Positions 52,763-61,627 of a stretch of 64,000 nt of DNA are shown here, piece after piece. The position numbers and the translations under genes were made by a program. The notes under the pieces were generated by a model. The model ran no database searches. It was not told the origin of the DNA and saw only the letters and a program-made list of their open reading frames with translations. This stretch comes from Bin5 sp965116395. Its GTDB lineage: Bacteria > Chloroflexota > Anaerolineae > Caldilineales > Caldilineaceae. The stretch is taken from NCBI GenBank assembly GCA_965116395.1, contig OZ220684.1, forward strand, positions 2,852,001 to 2,916,000. The letters run 5' to 3'. Every line of letters begins with the position of its first letter. Position 1 is the stretch's first letter.

Positions 52763-53656
52763 CTACGCACTCAAATGCGGCAGCACCGTCGCCGCAAACA
52801 AAAACGACCCCTCAACCCGCGGCGAATCCGCAATATTGACCGTGAGCCGCCCCGCACCCTGCTCCACAATCCGCAGCAGCGTCTCTGTCACCTGCGCCGG
52901 CGTCCCCTCGATCGTGCCCTCGCCCGATGGCCGCACCTCAGGATCCTCTTTCAACCGCTGCAACTCCTGCTCGCTATCGGCAATCAGCACGCTCACGTGC
53001 ATCACCTGCAAAATCTCGTCATAGTCTCGCCCCACCGCCCGACAGTGCTCCTGCAGCACCGACTGCTTGTGCGCATACATCTCCAGGTCGCTGCACACCC
53101 AGTTCCACCAGTCCGCCCGCTCCGCCACCACCCGCAGCAGATACCGCTCCCCGCCGCCCCCGACCATGATCGGCGGCACCACATCCGGCTTGGGCTCGCA
53201 ATACCCGTTCTCCAGCTGGTAATGCTTGCCCGCAAAATTGACCGGCGTATCCGTCCACATCGCCCGCATAATCTGGATCGCCTCGTCCAGCTGCTCGATC
53301 CGCGCCCGCGCCCGCGGGAACGGCCAGCCGTACCCCAGGTACTCCTCCTCATTCCAGCCCGCGCCGATCCCGATCACCACCCGGCCGCCCGAAAAGGCCT
53401 GTGCCGTCGCCGTCATCTTCGCCAGATGCGCCGGGTTGCGAAAACTGTTGCACAGCACATCGTGCCCAACCAATATGTCCGGATAGCGCGCCAGCGCATA
53501 CACTGCCATCGTCCAGCCCTCGGCCACATTGTGCCCGTTGTACTGCACATGGTCCGGAAACCACAGCGAATCAAACGGATGGATGATCTGGTCCAGATAG
53601 GGAAAAAGCTCGGTTACGTGGCGGGACCACGTGTTGATACCCACTGGGACGCCCAT
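52763..53656 (-). CDS. LLM-class (F420-dependent type) oxidoreductase
   Basis: The 297-residue protein is of the luciferase-like monooxygenase superfamily: DSLWFPDHVQYNG near residue 30, GRVVIGIGAGWNEEEYLGYG in the middle, and PPIMVGGGGERYLLRVVAERAD. These features fit F420-dependent members. The start at 53656 has GAGG about 6 nt upstream; a farther in-frame start is rejected. It faces away from a cupin gene, with a shared 250-bp promoter region. The electron acceptor and substrate are unknown. Confidence 0.85.
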   Translation of the reverse strand: MGVPVGINTWSRHVTELFPYLDQIIHPFDSLWFPDHVQYNGHNVAEGWTMAVYALARYPDILVGHDVLCNSFRNPAHLAKMTATAQAFSGGRVVIGIGAGWNEEEYLGYGWPFPRARARIEQLDEAIQIMRAMWTDTPVNFAGKHYQLENGYCEPKPDVVPPIMVGGGGERYLLRVVAERADWWNWVCSDLEMYAHKQSVLQEHCRAVGRDYDEILQVMHVSVLIADSEQELQRLKEDPEVRPSGEGTIEGTPAQVTETLLRIVEQGAGRLTVNIADSPRVEGSFLFAATVLPHLSA

Positions 53657-53904
53657 ACTTGCCTCCTCGGATTTGGGGCGCGCGCTGCACCGCTGCTGCG
53701 CCAAGCGCGCGTTGGATCAGGTAAACTGTCCGCTGCCGGCTTGCATTTCATATCTGCTTCTAAGACAATCATACCAGAGCAAGCGCCAACATGCCGCAGC
53801 CCCCGCCGCCCGGCGCCGCACAGCCACAACCTCTACGCCCAATGCGCAAGGACCAGTCGGCCGAACCAGTATCGCGCGACCAACCCAGCACAGGAGCGAA
53901 TCCA

Positions 53905-54549
53905 ATGCCCTTCGAAGTCTACGATTTCCGCGATGTGAACAAAAACGTACTGACGACCCCGGAGATCCGCGCCCGGCTCTATCACATGGAGCCCGGCCAG
54001 GTCGACAGGCTTCACAGCCATGACCTCGGCCACGAAATCTTCCTCATCCTCGAAGGCAAAGCCGAATTCATGATCGCCGGCCACACCGAAGTGCTCGAAG
54101 CCGGCCAGCTCTGCATTGCCCTCGCCGACGAGATTCATCAAGTGCGCAACCTGCTGCCCGACCGCCGCACCGTCATGTTCCTGTCCGTGACCCCGCACAT
54201 CCAGCCCACCCACACCGGCCGCGACCCCGACGGCTCAGTCCATCCGCCCCAGTTTCGCACCAACACCTTCTACGACGACGTCGACGACACCGGGCCAATC
54301 GCAGACCTGCTCGACACCTTCGTGCACGACGCCGAAGCCCTCGCCAACGAGGCCCGTCAGGCCGCCGCCACCCACGCCCAACAAGCCCAAACCTGGCGCA
54401 ATGCCGACGCCGCAGCCGACCGCGACGCCGCCGTAACCGCCCGCAACACCATGTGGCAAGCCGTCCGCAGCCTCCACACCAACCTCTTCAAACTCGACCT
54501 GCTCTGGAACAGGCTAGCCCCAAGAGCCGACGAAAACGCCAATAGCTGA
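53905..54549 (+). CDS. Cupin-domain protein with helical C-terminal region
   Basis: The 214-residue product begins with a cupin barrel: metal-type His positions in RLHSHDLGHEIFLILEGKAEF, the second motif near IALADEIHQVRNL. Residues 125-210 are Ala/Arg/Asp-rich helices of unknown role. CAGGAG lies 8 nt before the ATG at 53905. Cupins bind metal and may be enzymes or sugar/acid sensors. It is divergent from the LLM gene. Confidence 0.78.
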   Translation: MPFEVYDFRDVNKNVLTTPEIRARLYHMEPGQVDRLHSHDLGHEIFLILEGKAEFMIAGHTEVLEAGQLCIALADEIHQVRNLLPDRRTVMFLSVTPHIQPTHTGRDPDGSVHPPQFRTNTFYDDVDDTGPIADLLDTFVHDAEALANEARQAAATHAQQAQTWRNADAAADRDAAVTARNTMWQAVRSLHTNLFKLDLLWNRLAPRADENANS

Positions 54550-54553
54550 TAAA

Positions 54554-54788
54554 CCCTTCGTGGTTCAAAGGATAAAGGTGTCCTTAGCGGCCCTTGCGCC
54601 CCTCCGCGGAAAAAATGATTAAAGGTGTTCTTCGTGGTCCTTAGCGGCCCTTCGTGGACAAAAGGTGTTGAAGTTCTTCGTGGCCCTTCGTGGACAAAAG
54701 GTGTTGCAGTTGCAGTTCTTCGTGGTCCTTCGCGGCCCTTCGTGGACAAAAGGTGTTGAAGTTGCTCTTCGCGCCCCTCCGCGGCTAA
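54554..54788. repeat. CTTCGTGG repeat array, middle copy
   Basis: It starts 5 nt after the cupin stop. Words of the form CTTCGTGGTC / CTTAGCGGCC / CTTCGTGGAC follow one another every 10 bp, in blocks ending GGACAAAAGGTGTTGAAGTT or similar. At least three blocks are visible. It has the same family and orientation as the arrays at 8514 and 60961. Confidence 0.75.
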
Positions 54789-55302
54789 ACCACCTCCCAA
54801 TCCCGCAAATTCCACTCCTATCAAACCTCACCGAACCCTGCTCCAATCCCACTGTTGGGTGAGCCTCAATCTTTGGACCACGAAACAAGAAAGATAAGGC
54901 GCGCTCCGAGCCACTGCTCTGGTGGTTCACGACTGCGCGCGCAATGCCCCCAATAACCCAATCTGTGGCCGAAGTCAAAAAAATGGGATTGGCCAGACAG
55001 ATCATGTATGGTACATTTCTAGTTATATTCCATATCTCTGAAAAAACAGACCGCAGTTGAGACCGTCCTACATGGACACTAACTGGCGCGATTCATAGCC
55101 CTGCGCATCGAGCGTCTTATGTCGCTACTAACTCTCATCACAACAACTGCAGTCGACGTGCAAGGATCTGCATGCCAAGGGGGTGATGTCTTCCGAAATG
55201 AGCCGTAATGTAGACCCCGCTTCGGGACAATGTTCAAAGTGCAGACACCTTGTCAGATGAACGCAACGTGTCTGCACGCAATGACAAGGAGGAGTTTCGA
55301 CG
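54789..55302 (+). promoter_or_regulatory. Leader of the sugar ABC operon with 10-bp inverted repeat (55239-55277)
   Basis: No gene is seen between the repeat array and the binding-protein gene. A perfect inverted repeat, GTGCAGACAC (55239-55248) and GTGTCTGCAC (55268-55277), has a 19-nt spacer and lies about 25 bp before the ATG; it could be an operator or an RNA hairpin near the ribosome site (AAGGAGG at 55286). The promoter itself was not clear. Confidence 0.45.
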
Positions 55303-56691
55303 ATGACTGCGAACAGAATGAGCCGACGTGGTTTCCTGCAGCTTTCAGCAGCCGGTACAGCCAGCGCGCTGCTCGCCGCCTGTGCCGGCCAGCCGGCAGC
55401 CGCTCCCGCCGCCGAAGAAGAGAGCGGCGACATGATGGCCGAAGAGGCTGTTGAGATCAGGTTGTCACACTGGTGGGGTGAGCAGCATAACCATTGGCTG
55501 CCCATCGTTGAGGATAAGACCAACGTCACGGTTACGCAGGAGATCTATCCCTGGGGCGAGTATCTGACCAAAGTCTTGACCCAGGTGGCAGGCGGTGTGG
55601 CGCCGGATATCATCCAGCTTGATCAGAGCCACAACGCAGATTTCTTCCCCAAGAATATCTTTGTCCCCTACAATGACTTTCTGGAAGCCTCCGATTTAGA
55701 CATGAGCAAGTGGAACGTTGATCCGGCGCTTGAGGTTGGCTACAACGGCGATATCCTGGCCTTGAGCCTCTTTACCATGCAGGGCCGCTCTGTCTATCTG
55801 AATCTGGACCTGGTGCGGGAGGCCGGATACCCTGAAGATGAACTGCCCTTGTATGGCAATGACAACTTCGACATGTGGCATTGGGACGACTTCGTGGCCT
55901 TCCTTCAGGCTGTCACCATCAAGGAGTCGGACGGAACCTACCAGCAGTATGGCTATGCCGGCGCCATCACCGACGCCACCAGTCTCGCATACCAGATGGC
56001 CAGCTACGGAGCCGACCTGGTCGATGATCCGTGGGCCTTCGCTGAAACCGAAGCGTTGCTCGATGCAGAGGCGGCCATCTCGGCCGCGCACGATATCATC
56101 GATCTGACGGCCGTGCATGGCGTAGCGCCGACGCTGGAAGCCCAGCAAGGCGTCGAGGGAGGCCTGTTCAGAGCAGGGCTCGCAGCCGCGGTCATCGGCT
56201 GGACCAACCAGACCTATCTCATGGCTGAACTCCCCTTCGAGTTGGGCTTCATGCACATGCCCTTCGTGGACCGCCGCGTTCACGGCGTTGGCGCCAACCA
56301 CTGGTGCATCAACAAGGCATCCGAACTGATTCCGCAGGCGCAGCAGGCGGCGCTCATCCAGACCACCGACTACGAGGTCGGGCAGGCTCTGGTCGATCTG
56401 GCGGCCACGATTTCCGCCTATGATCCCGCCTACTATCTGGATACGCTGCCGGAAGGCGATCTGGGCGTTATCACGCGCATCATGTTGGCGCGCCTGGCCG
56501 GCATGTCCGACTGCGGCTACTGTACCGAAGATGTGAACATGTTCAATCGCGCCGGATTCGGCCGCAGCGGACGCTTCCTGCAGGACACGATCCGCGCCGA
56601 GCTGGAAAAGGTGCTCATCGGCGAAAAGAGCGTGGAGCAGGCGATGCAGGACGCAGACGTGGCCATCGACGCCGAGATCGATCGCGCCTAA
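55303..56691 (+). CDS. Sugar ABC transporter substrate-binding protein (SBP family 1)
   Basis: The 462-residue protein has a Tat-like lipoprotein signal (SRRGFLQLSAAG, then LAACAG) and an Ala/Glu linker. The mature protein begins IRLSHWWGEQHNHW and has the SBP_bac_1 pattern PDIIQLDQSHNADF and YNGDILALSLFTMQGRSVYL. AAGGAGG lies 10 nt upstream. It should bind an oligosaccharide or other carbohydrate for the two permeases downstream. There is no ATPase gene in this locus, as is common for this transporter class, which often shares an MsmK-like ATPase. Confidence 0.9.
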   Translation: MTANRMSRRGFLQLSAAGTASALLAACAGQPAAAPAAEEESGDMMAEEAVEIRLSHWWGEQHNHWLPIVEDKTNVTVTQEIYPWGEYLTKVLTQVAGGVAPDIIQLDQSHNADFFPKNIFVPYNDFLEASDLDMSKWNVDPALEVGYNGDILALSLFTMQGRSVYLNLDLVREAGYPEDELPLYGNDNFDMWHWDDFVAFLQAVTIKESDGTYQQYGYAGAITDATSLAYQMASYGADLVDDPWAFAETEALLDAEAAISAAHDIIDLTAVHGVAPTLEAQQGVEGGLFRAGLAAAVIGWTNQTYLMAELPFELGFMHMPFVDRRVHGVGANHWCINKASELIPQAQQAALIQTTDYEVGQALVDLAATISAYDPAYYLDTLPEGDLGVITRIMLARLAGMSDCGYCTEDVNMFNRAGFGRSGRFLQDTIRAELEKVLIGEKSVEQAMQDADVAIDAEIDRA

Positions 56692-56760
56692 AACGGCAAG
56701 CCGCAGAAAAACGCGGTCAGAGGCCGCGATCCAATTGTGTCTGTAAAGGGGGGGCGACCG

Positions 56761-57666
56761 ATGTTTTGGAAACGAAGTCTATCCTTGCAAGCGCGCGAGA
56801 CGCGCGACGCCTACATCGGTTTGCTCCCCTTTCTGCTCGGGTTCGTGATCTTCACCGCCGGACCCTTGATCTATTCATTCTATCTGTCATTCACGCGCTA
56901 CGATATCCTCTCCGCGCCGCGTTGGAGCGGTTTTGAGAACTATGCGCGCATGGCGTCCGGCGATGACACGCTGTGGCAGTCGTTACGGGTCACTGTGATC
57001 TATACATTGGTGGCCGTGCCGGTGCACGTGATTGTCGGCTATGCCATGGCGTTGCTCCTGAACCTGAAGGTCAAGGGCCTCTCGTTCTGGCGCACCGCCT
57101 TCTACATGCCGGCCGTCGTGCCCGCCATGGCTGTCGCCTACGTCTTTTCATGGATGTTGCAGTCCGACGTCGGGCTGATCAATCAGTCACTGCGCGCCAT
57201 TGGCCTGCCGGGCCCCAAGTGGTTCGGCGATCCCAACTGGGTGCTTGCCGCTTTCATTCTCATGTCGGCTTGGGCGGTCGGCGGTACGCTGCTGCTCTAT
57301 CTGTCGGCCCTGCAGGGCGTGCCCACCGAACTGTATGATGCGTCCAAGGTGGATGGCGCCAATGCCTGGCGTCGATTCCTCAACGTGACCTTGCCGATGA
57401 CCTCGCCGGTCATCTTCTTTGTCTTCCTGACCGGCATGATCGGCACCTTCCAGGTATTTACGGTGGCGTTTGTCACCACCAATGGCGGCCCGGGCGAAGC
57501 CAGTCTGTTCTATCTGCTTTACCTGTACCGCACCGGTTGGGAATATCTGCAAATGGGTTATGCGGCCGCGATGGCCTGGCTGCTCTTTGTTATCCTGCTG
57601 GTGATCACACTGCTTTCGCTGCGTATTTCGCGAACAACAGTCTTCTATGAGGGTGCGCAGGAGTAA
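56761..57666 (+). CDS. Sugar ABC transporter permease (MalF/UgpA-like)
   Basis: The 301-residue, six-helix permease (DAYIGLLPFLLGFVIFTAGP) has the EAA loop ELYDASKVDGANAWRRFLNV. The ATG at 56761 is chosen because AAGGGGGGG lies just upstream; a GTG at 56737 in frame is less likely. It pairs with the next gene, starting 3 nt after this stop. Confidence 0.9.
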   Translation: MFWKRSLSLQARETRDAYIGLLPFLLGFVIFTAGPLIYSFYLSFTRYDILSAPRWSGFENYARMASGDDTLWQSLRVTVIYTLVAVPVHVIVGYAMALLLNLKVKGLSFWRTAFYMPAVVPAMAVAYVFSWMLQSDVGLINQSLRAIGLPGPKWFGDPNWVLAAFILMSAWAVGGTLLLYLSALQGVPTELYDASKVDGANAWRRFLNVTLPMTSPVIFFVFLTGMIGTFQVFTVAFVTTNGGPGEASLFYLLYLYRTGWEYLQMGYAAAMAWLLFVILLVITLLSLRISRTTVFYEGAQE

Positions 57667-57669
57667 GAC

Positions 57670-58611
57670 ATGTCAGATTCAGGAAGTGCGCCAGCTGGAG
57701 GAGCGCTGGTTCAACCGCCGCCAGGAATTGGCGGGGCGTGGATGCGCCGCCAGCAGACAGGGCAACGTCTGCTCGGCAGGGCCCTCTTGTACCTGGCGCT
57801 GGCCGTCCTGACACTTATTCTGGTCGCTCCCCTGGTCTGGATGGTGAGCGCCTCCTTTAAGCCGGAGGGCTATGTCTTCGAGTATCCGCCGCGGCTGATC
57901 GCTGAACAGATTCAGTGGTGGAACTACGTGGAGGCGTGGAACCAGTTTCCGTTCTGGCGCTCTTTGCTCAACACGATGACGATTGTTGTAGGGGTGGAGA
58001 CGGGGCGTCTGCTGAGCGCCAGCCTGACCGCCTATGTCTTTGCCAGGCTGCGCTTTCCGGGCCGCAATGCACTCTTTCTGCTCGTGCTGAGCACGATGAT
58101 GATCCCCTATCATGTGGTCCTCATCCCGCAGTATCTCCTGTTTCGCAATTTGGGTTGGTTGGACTCATTCAACCCACTGATTGTGCCGCATTTTTTCGGC
58201 GGGGGCGCGTTTTTCATCTTCCTCTTGCGACAGTTCTTTATGACCATCCCGCGCGACTACGACGATGCGGCGCGCATTGACGGCGCCGGGACGTTCGCCA
58301 TACTGTGGCGGATCCTTTTGCCAATGTCGAAACCGGCGTTGGCAACGGTGGCGATCTTCACCTTCATGTCGGAGTGGAATGACTTTCTGGCGCCGTTGAT
58401 CTATCTGAACTCGCAGGAAAAGTACACCCTGGCAATCGCGATCCGGCAATGGCAGCAGGTGGCGGTGTGGGGCGCGGGCGCCTACGTGCCGCCAACGTGG
58501 AACGCGATCATGGCGATGGCAACCGTGCTCACGATTCCACCGGTGGTCCTTTTCTTTTTCACCCAACGCTATTTCATCCAGGGCGTCGTGATCAGCGGTA
58601 TCAAAGGATGA
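57670..58611 (+). CDS. Sugar ABC transporter permease (MalG/UgpE-like)
   Basis: The 313-residue permease has about 45 cytoplasmic residues (QPPPGIGGAWMRRQQTGQR), then six helices and the EAA loop DYDDAARIDGAGTFAILWRI. GGAGTAAG just before the start overlaps the preceding stop, indicating coupling. It completes the binding protein-permease-permease module. Confidence 0.9.
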   Translation: MSDSGSAPAGGALVQPPPGIGGAWMRRQQTGQRLLGRALLYLALAVLTLILVAPLVWMVSASFKPEGYVFEYPPRLIAEQIQWWNYVEAWNQFPFWRSLLNTMTIVVGVETGRLLSASLTAYVFARLRFPGRNALFLLVLSTMMIPYHVVLIPQYLLFRNLGWLDSFNPLIVPHFFGGGAFFIFLLRQFFMTIPRDYDDAARIDGAGTFAILWRILLPMSKPALATVAIFTFMSEWNDFLAPLIYLNSQEKYTLAIAIRQWQQVAVWGAGAYVPPTWNAIMAMATVLTIPPVVLFFFTQRYFIQGVVISGIKG

Positions 58612-58989
58612 CCGACGAGTTAGCGTTCCATTGAAACCTTCGCATGGCCCGCAAAGACGTGGCGCCGCGAGAGCCTCCGCCTGCACGGCGTCCCACTATC
58701 AGGCCCTGGACGACATGCGCGTGCCTTACGAGTTCCTTTCGGCCCATGAGGAGGCGCTGATCCTGGGAGACAATGCCGCTCGCATGTCTCGTCTCTTGTG
58801 AACAATGACAGATCGCCGGTTCAGCTGGCAACCGACTGTTAGTGTGAATCTCGTTGGAAACCAGGACTTTGCCCGCAGTCTGCGTCTCAGGAACACAGAC
58901 ATCTCGCCTGCCTCTACCCTGTACGGAATACGCAGTATAGAGCGAAGCGAATGTCAAGCTGAACGCATACAAAATGAGGAGGTCCATAA
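58612..58989 (+). pseudogene. Intergenic region with an amidohydrolase C-terminal fragment (58694-58801)
   Basis: At 58694-58801 a 35-codon frame ends in YQALDDMRVPYEFLSAHEEAL followed by ILGDNAARMSRLL and a stop. This resembles the C-terminal helices of amidohydrolase-2 enzymes such as the one at 1074. No start or barrel is present, so it is a remnant, perhaps once part of the same catabolic operon. The rest, 58802-58989, shows no gene; GAGG lies just before the next start. Confidence 0.45.
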
Positions 58990-59877
58990 ATGGCGGTAAA
59001 GGTTGGGACCGGGCCAGACTCGTGGGGTATCTGGTTCCCGGATGATCCCATGCAGACGCCGTGGCATCGTTTTCTGGATGAGGCCGCCGAAGCCGGTTAT
59101 GAATGGATCGAACTGGGGCCTTACGGCTATCTTCCCACTGATCTGCCGACTTTGCGCCGCGAGTTGGACAGCCGCGGTCTGAAGGTGGCGGGGACGTTTG
59201 CCCTGGAGAGCCTTGAAGATCCGGCCAAGTGGCCGGAGTTGGAGCGGCAGGTGCTGGGCGCGGGTGAACAGTTGGTGGCGTTGGGCGCCGGTTTCCTCGT
59301 GCTGATCGACGGCATGTACTCCGACCTGAAAACCGGCGATCAGGTGGAACCGACCGAGCTGGACGGCGACGCCTGGAAACGGTTGATCGATACGACGCAC
59401 AGAGTGGCCGACATCGCCCGCGACCGGTTTGGCCTGCAGCTGGTGTTCCATCCCCATGCCGAATCGCACGTCGAGTATACGGAGCAGATCGAGACATTCC
59501 TGGCGCAGACGGACCCGGCGCGGGTGGGGATCTGTCTGGATGTGGGGCATCATGCCTATCGGGGCGGCGATGCCGTCGAATTTATGCGCCAGCATCACGA
59601 GCGCATCCCCTATCTGCACATCAAGAGCGTCGACCGCGCGGTGCAGCAGCAGGTCGAGGCCTCAGGCGTCTCGTTCGCCGAGGCGGTCAAGATGGATATG
59701 TTTGTCGAGCCGGCCTTGGGGTGGGTTGATTTCCTGGCCTTCCGCGACGTGCTGCGCAATATCGGTTTTGACGGTTGGGCCGTGGTCGAGCAGGATATGT
59801 ACCCGGCGCCGTTCGACAAGCCCCTGCCGATCGCCAAAAGGACGCGCGCCTACTTGCGCGATATCGGGATCGGATAA
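58990..59877 (+). CDS. IolE-like sugar isomerase/dehydratase (xylose-isomerase-type TIM barrel)
   Basis: The 295-residue protein has GPDSWGIWFPDD near the start, HPHAESHVEYTEQIE (metal His and Glu), CLDVGHHAYRGGD (Asp, His) and WAVVEQDMYPAP (Glu). This matches the AP-endonuclease-2 family and resembles inosose dehydratase IolE. GAGGAGG lies close upstream of the ATG. With a sugar transporter before it and a dioxygenase after it, it likely acts on an imported sugar or inositol derivative. Confidence 0.85.
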   Translation: MAVKVGTGPDSWGIWFPDDPMQTPWHRFLDEAAEAGYEWIELGPYGYLPTDLPTLRRELDSRGLKVAGTFALESLEDPAKWPELERQVLGAGEQLVALGAGFLVLIDGMYSDLKTGDQVEPTELDGDAWKRLIDTTHRVADIARDRFGLQLVFHPHAESHVEYTEQIETFLAQTDPARVGICLDVGHHAYRGGDAVEFMRQHHERIPYLHIKSVDRAVQQQVEASGVSFAEAVKMDMFVEPALGWVDFLAFRDVLRNIGFDGWAVVEQDMYPAPFDKPLPIAKRTRAYLRDIGIG

Positions 59878-59922
59878 TCGGACCAAAAAGAGCTGGCACA
59901 CAGCAGGAGGGAATAGCCCGAT

Positions 59923-60720
59923 ATGTTGACTACGGAACAGATAGCCCACTTTGAGACCTTTGGCTTCGTCATCAGGCAACAGTGCTTCTCCGCGACCGAA
60001 ATGGCGGAGATCATCAGAACGTTCGACGACGTGTTGACTGAGGATCGCCAGGGGCAGCCTTTCGCCGGTGAGGCGCGGCAAGGGGTGCTGGGCTTCATCG
60101 AGAAGAGGCCGCTGCTGTCCGGTCTCGTCGAGGATGATCGCATCTATCTACCGATCGAACAGTTGCTCGGCCCCGGTTTCGTATGGATCGGCTCCGACGG
60201 CAACCTCTACGTCGGCGACACCGGCTGGCATCCTGACGGCTCGGTTCTTGACTATGGGCGCATCAAGGTCGCCCTCTACCTCGACCCGGTGACGAAGGAT
60301 ACCGGCTGCCTGCGCGTCATCCCCGGTTCGCACCGGCTGCCGCTGCACGCCGCGCTCGACCCGCTCAAGCAACAGCGGCGCGATCAGGACCACCTGGTGT
60401 TTGGCGCGGAAGGCAGCGACATTCCAAGTTTTCCGCTCGAGTCCCAGCCCGGCGATGTGGTCTTCTTTAACCAGAACCTCTGGCATTCCGCCTTCGGCGG
60501 CAAAACGGGGCGGCGCATGTTCACCATGAATTTCGGTGCGCAGCCTTCAAAAGATGAAAACATCGAGTTTCTGAAGCGGGTCTACCAGGGTAACCTCAAA
60601 CACGTGGAGAATATGCAATACACGCAATCCGCCCGCGTGTACGAAGACGCTTTCCTGTACAGCGACAGTCCGCGCATCAAGGGCATGGTGGGCAAGCTGG
60701 TGGAATTAGGATTCAAATGA
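59923..60720 (+). CDS. Phytanoyl-CoA dioxygenase family protein
   Basis: The 265-residue 2-oxoglutarate/Fe(II) oxygenase has His103-x-Asp105 (WHPDGS), distal His188 (LWHSAFGG) and Arg197/198 (TGRRMF) for cofactor binding. It is shorter than, and only distantly related to, the pair at 4058-6440. AGGAGG lies upstream of the ATG. It is 45 nt after the IolE-like gene and probably in its operon; substrate unknown. Confidence 0.87.
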   Translation: MLTTEQIAHFETFGFVIRQQCFSATEMAEIIRTFDDVLTEDRQGQPFAGEARQGVLGFIEKRPLLSGLVEDDRIYLPIEQLLGPGFVWIGSDGNLYVGDTGWHPDGSVLDYGRIKVALYLDPVTKDTGCLRVIPGSHRLPLHAALDPLKQQRRDQDHLVFGAEGSDIPSFPLESQPGDVVFFNQNLWHSAFGGKTGRRMFTMNFGAQPSKDENIEFLKRVYQGNLKHVENMQYTQSARVYEDAFLYSDSPRIKGMVGKLVELGFK

Positions 60721-60960
60721 TGGGCAGGGTGGTCGATCTCGGCACGTAAGAAGCTGACTGAAAGGGGTCAACTGGGTGCCAGACGGCGTACTATATGCAT
60801 ATCCGGGCTGCGGAGTCGTCCGCCCGGTCTGGCCGCTGCTATCCGATGCTGGCTCATAAACCACTGGCTGTCAGTCAAATCCGTTGGGTATCGTCTTATT
60901 TTCACAAATACTACGTATCCCACAACTTGGCCAACAGCCTTTACTCTTAAAACAGCCTCT

Positions 60961-61624
60961 AAGTTGTTCTTCGCGCCCCTCCGTGGATCAGAGGGGTTAA
61001 AGGTGTCCTTCGCGGCCCTTCGCGCCCCATCGTGGAAAAAAGAAATTGCAGTTGACGTTGACCTTCTGCTCTTCGCAGTTCTGCAGTTGCCCTTGACCTT
61101 CTTCGTGGCCCTTAGTGGCCCTTCGCGGCCCTTCGTGGATCAAAGGTGTTAAAGGTGTTCTTCGTGGTCCTTAGCGGCCCTTCGCGCCCCATCGTGGAAA
61201 AAAGAAATTGCAGTTGACGTTGACCTTCTGCTCTTCGCAGTTCTGCAGTTGCCCTTGACCTTCTTCGTGGTCCTTAGTGGCCCTTCGCGGCCCTTCGTGG
61301 ACAAAGGTGTTAAAGGTGTTCTTCGTGGTCCTTAGTGGCCCTTCGCGGCCCTTCGTGGACAAAGGTGTTAAAGGTGTTCTTCGTGGTCCTTAGCGGCCCT
61401 TCGCGCCCCATCGTGGAAAAAAGAAATTGCAGTTGACGTTGACCTTCTGCTCTTCGCAGTTCTGCAGTTGCCCTTGACCTTCTTCGTGGTCCTTAGTGGC
61501 CCTTCGCGGCCCTTCGTGGATCAAAGGTGTAAAAGGTGTTCTTCGTGGTCCTTAGCGGCCCTTCGTGGACAAAAGGTGTTGAAGTTGCTCTTCGCGGCCC
61601 CAAGCGCCCCTCCGCGGATCAAAC
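60961..61624. repeat. Large nested CTTCGTGG repeat array
   Basis: The basic word is about 10 bp (CTTCGTGGTC, CTTAGTGGCC, CTTCGCGGCC, CTTCGTGGAC in series). These form 58-bp units (starts at 61261, 61319, 61377) and larger units beginning CGCGCCCCATCGTGG at 61021, 61183 and 61402, i.e. 162 bp and 219 bp apart. The longer interval equals the shorter plus one 58-bp unit minus one base. The larger units also contain AAGAAATTGCAGTTGACGTT and CTTCTGCTCTTCGCAGTTCT. No spacers, so not CRISPR. The array lies between convergent genes, ending 4 bp before the APH stop. 60721-60960 has no gene. Confidence 0.85.
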
Positions 61625-61627
61625 CGT

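Noticed and set aside
60961..61624. CRISPR array
   Set aside because: The repeats are contiguous with 10-, 58- and 162/219-bp nesting and no unique spacers, and no cas gene is present.
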